Below are positions 63,978 through 64,000 of a DNA stretch of 64,000 nt, piece after piece. A program made the position numbers and the translations under genes. This DNA comes from an uncultured Eubacterium sp. (GTDB taxonomy: Bacteria > Bacillota > Clostridia > Lachnospirales > Lachnospiraceae): the NCBI GenBank assembly GCA_947178105.1, contig CAMWXD010000003.1, forward strand, positions 1 through 64,000, written 5' to 3'. The first letter of the stretch is position 1; every line of letters starts with the position of its first letter. Below the pieces are notes generated by a model. That model did not search any database. It saw nothing but the letters and a program-made list of their open reading frames with translations, and was not told where the DNA came from.

Positions 63978-64000
63978 CAATGGAATATTATAGCGCCCAG

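Overview
The window looks like chromosomal DNA of a low-to-mid GC, endospore-lineage Firmicute, most likely a Lachnospiraceae (Clostridium cluster XIVa) relative. This rests on the gene families (MecA, T-box tyrS, GdpP, SpoIID-like, SpmB, CwlD-like amidase, large-type SRP RNA, DUF951 beside rpsF, PadR/HAAS pair) and on gene order. The genus cannot be fixed by eye. I saw no prophage, insertion sequence or CRISPR array. The only mobility gene is a lone short tyrosine recombinase.

Layout. 1-1400: tRNA Asn-Glu-Cys, a DUF445 membrane protein, and a second tRNA-Cys. 1450-8030: a two-component system, an FtsX-type ABC exporter, and a PadR regulator with a HAAS-domain membrane partner. 8090-9710 (minus): tyrS under a T-box leader. 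9800-17800: traX-like, zinc ribbon, metG, tatD, rsmA, spoIID-like, spmB, sirtuin, DUF951. 17750-26620: rpsF-ssb-rpsR, then DHH phosphoesterase, a large unknown membrane protein, gdpP, rplI, dnaB and a MerR regulator. 26620-28150: ferredoxin (minus), DUF1858 protein, mecA (minus). 28318-31250: a compact unit of Ser/Thr kinase, CpaE-like and SAF-domain proteins plus an unknown, without pilus genes. 31300-35540: GH18 hydrolase, CwlD-like amidase, Sua5-type synthase and a phosphatase-like protein without its catalytic Cys. 35700-42990: the complete F1Fo ATP synthase operon, whose c subunit carries a sodium-binding signature. 42985-45800: integrase (minus), SRP RNA, HAD hydrolase, larB, tRNA-Ser (minus). 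45900-49780: OPT peptide transporter, PqqD-like protein and dipeptidase PepD. 49800-60480: mglBAC sugar transporter, a decayed LRR gene remnant, then a YesN/YesM-type two-component system with two sugar-binding-protein sensors. 60500-64000: pfkA, dnaX, ybaB.

How the genes work together. tRNA-Ser, tRNA-Cys, tyrS, metG, rsmA, rpsF/rpsR/rplI, dnaB, dnaX and ssb are housekeeping. GdpP and the nearby DHH phosphoesterase can be read as successive steps of cyclic-di-AMP breakdown (c-di-AMP to pApA to AMP). The mgl cluster probably imports a sugar and feeds glycolysis (pfkA follows), with its own membrane sensors. The OPT-PqqD-PepD unit couples peptide uptake to dipeptide hydrolysis.

Most unusual points: two genes of the kinase/CpaE/SAF unit appear to start at AUU with well-placed Shine-Dalgarno sequences; both ParA-like domains there lack the P-loop lysine; the YwlE-like phosphatase has Asp in place of the nucleophilic Cys; MglC carries about 200 extra N-terminal residues; and the PadR promoter carries two 12-bp repeats spaced 32 bp apart.
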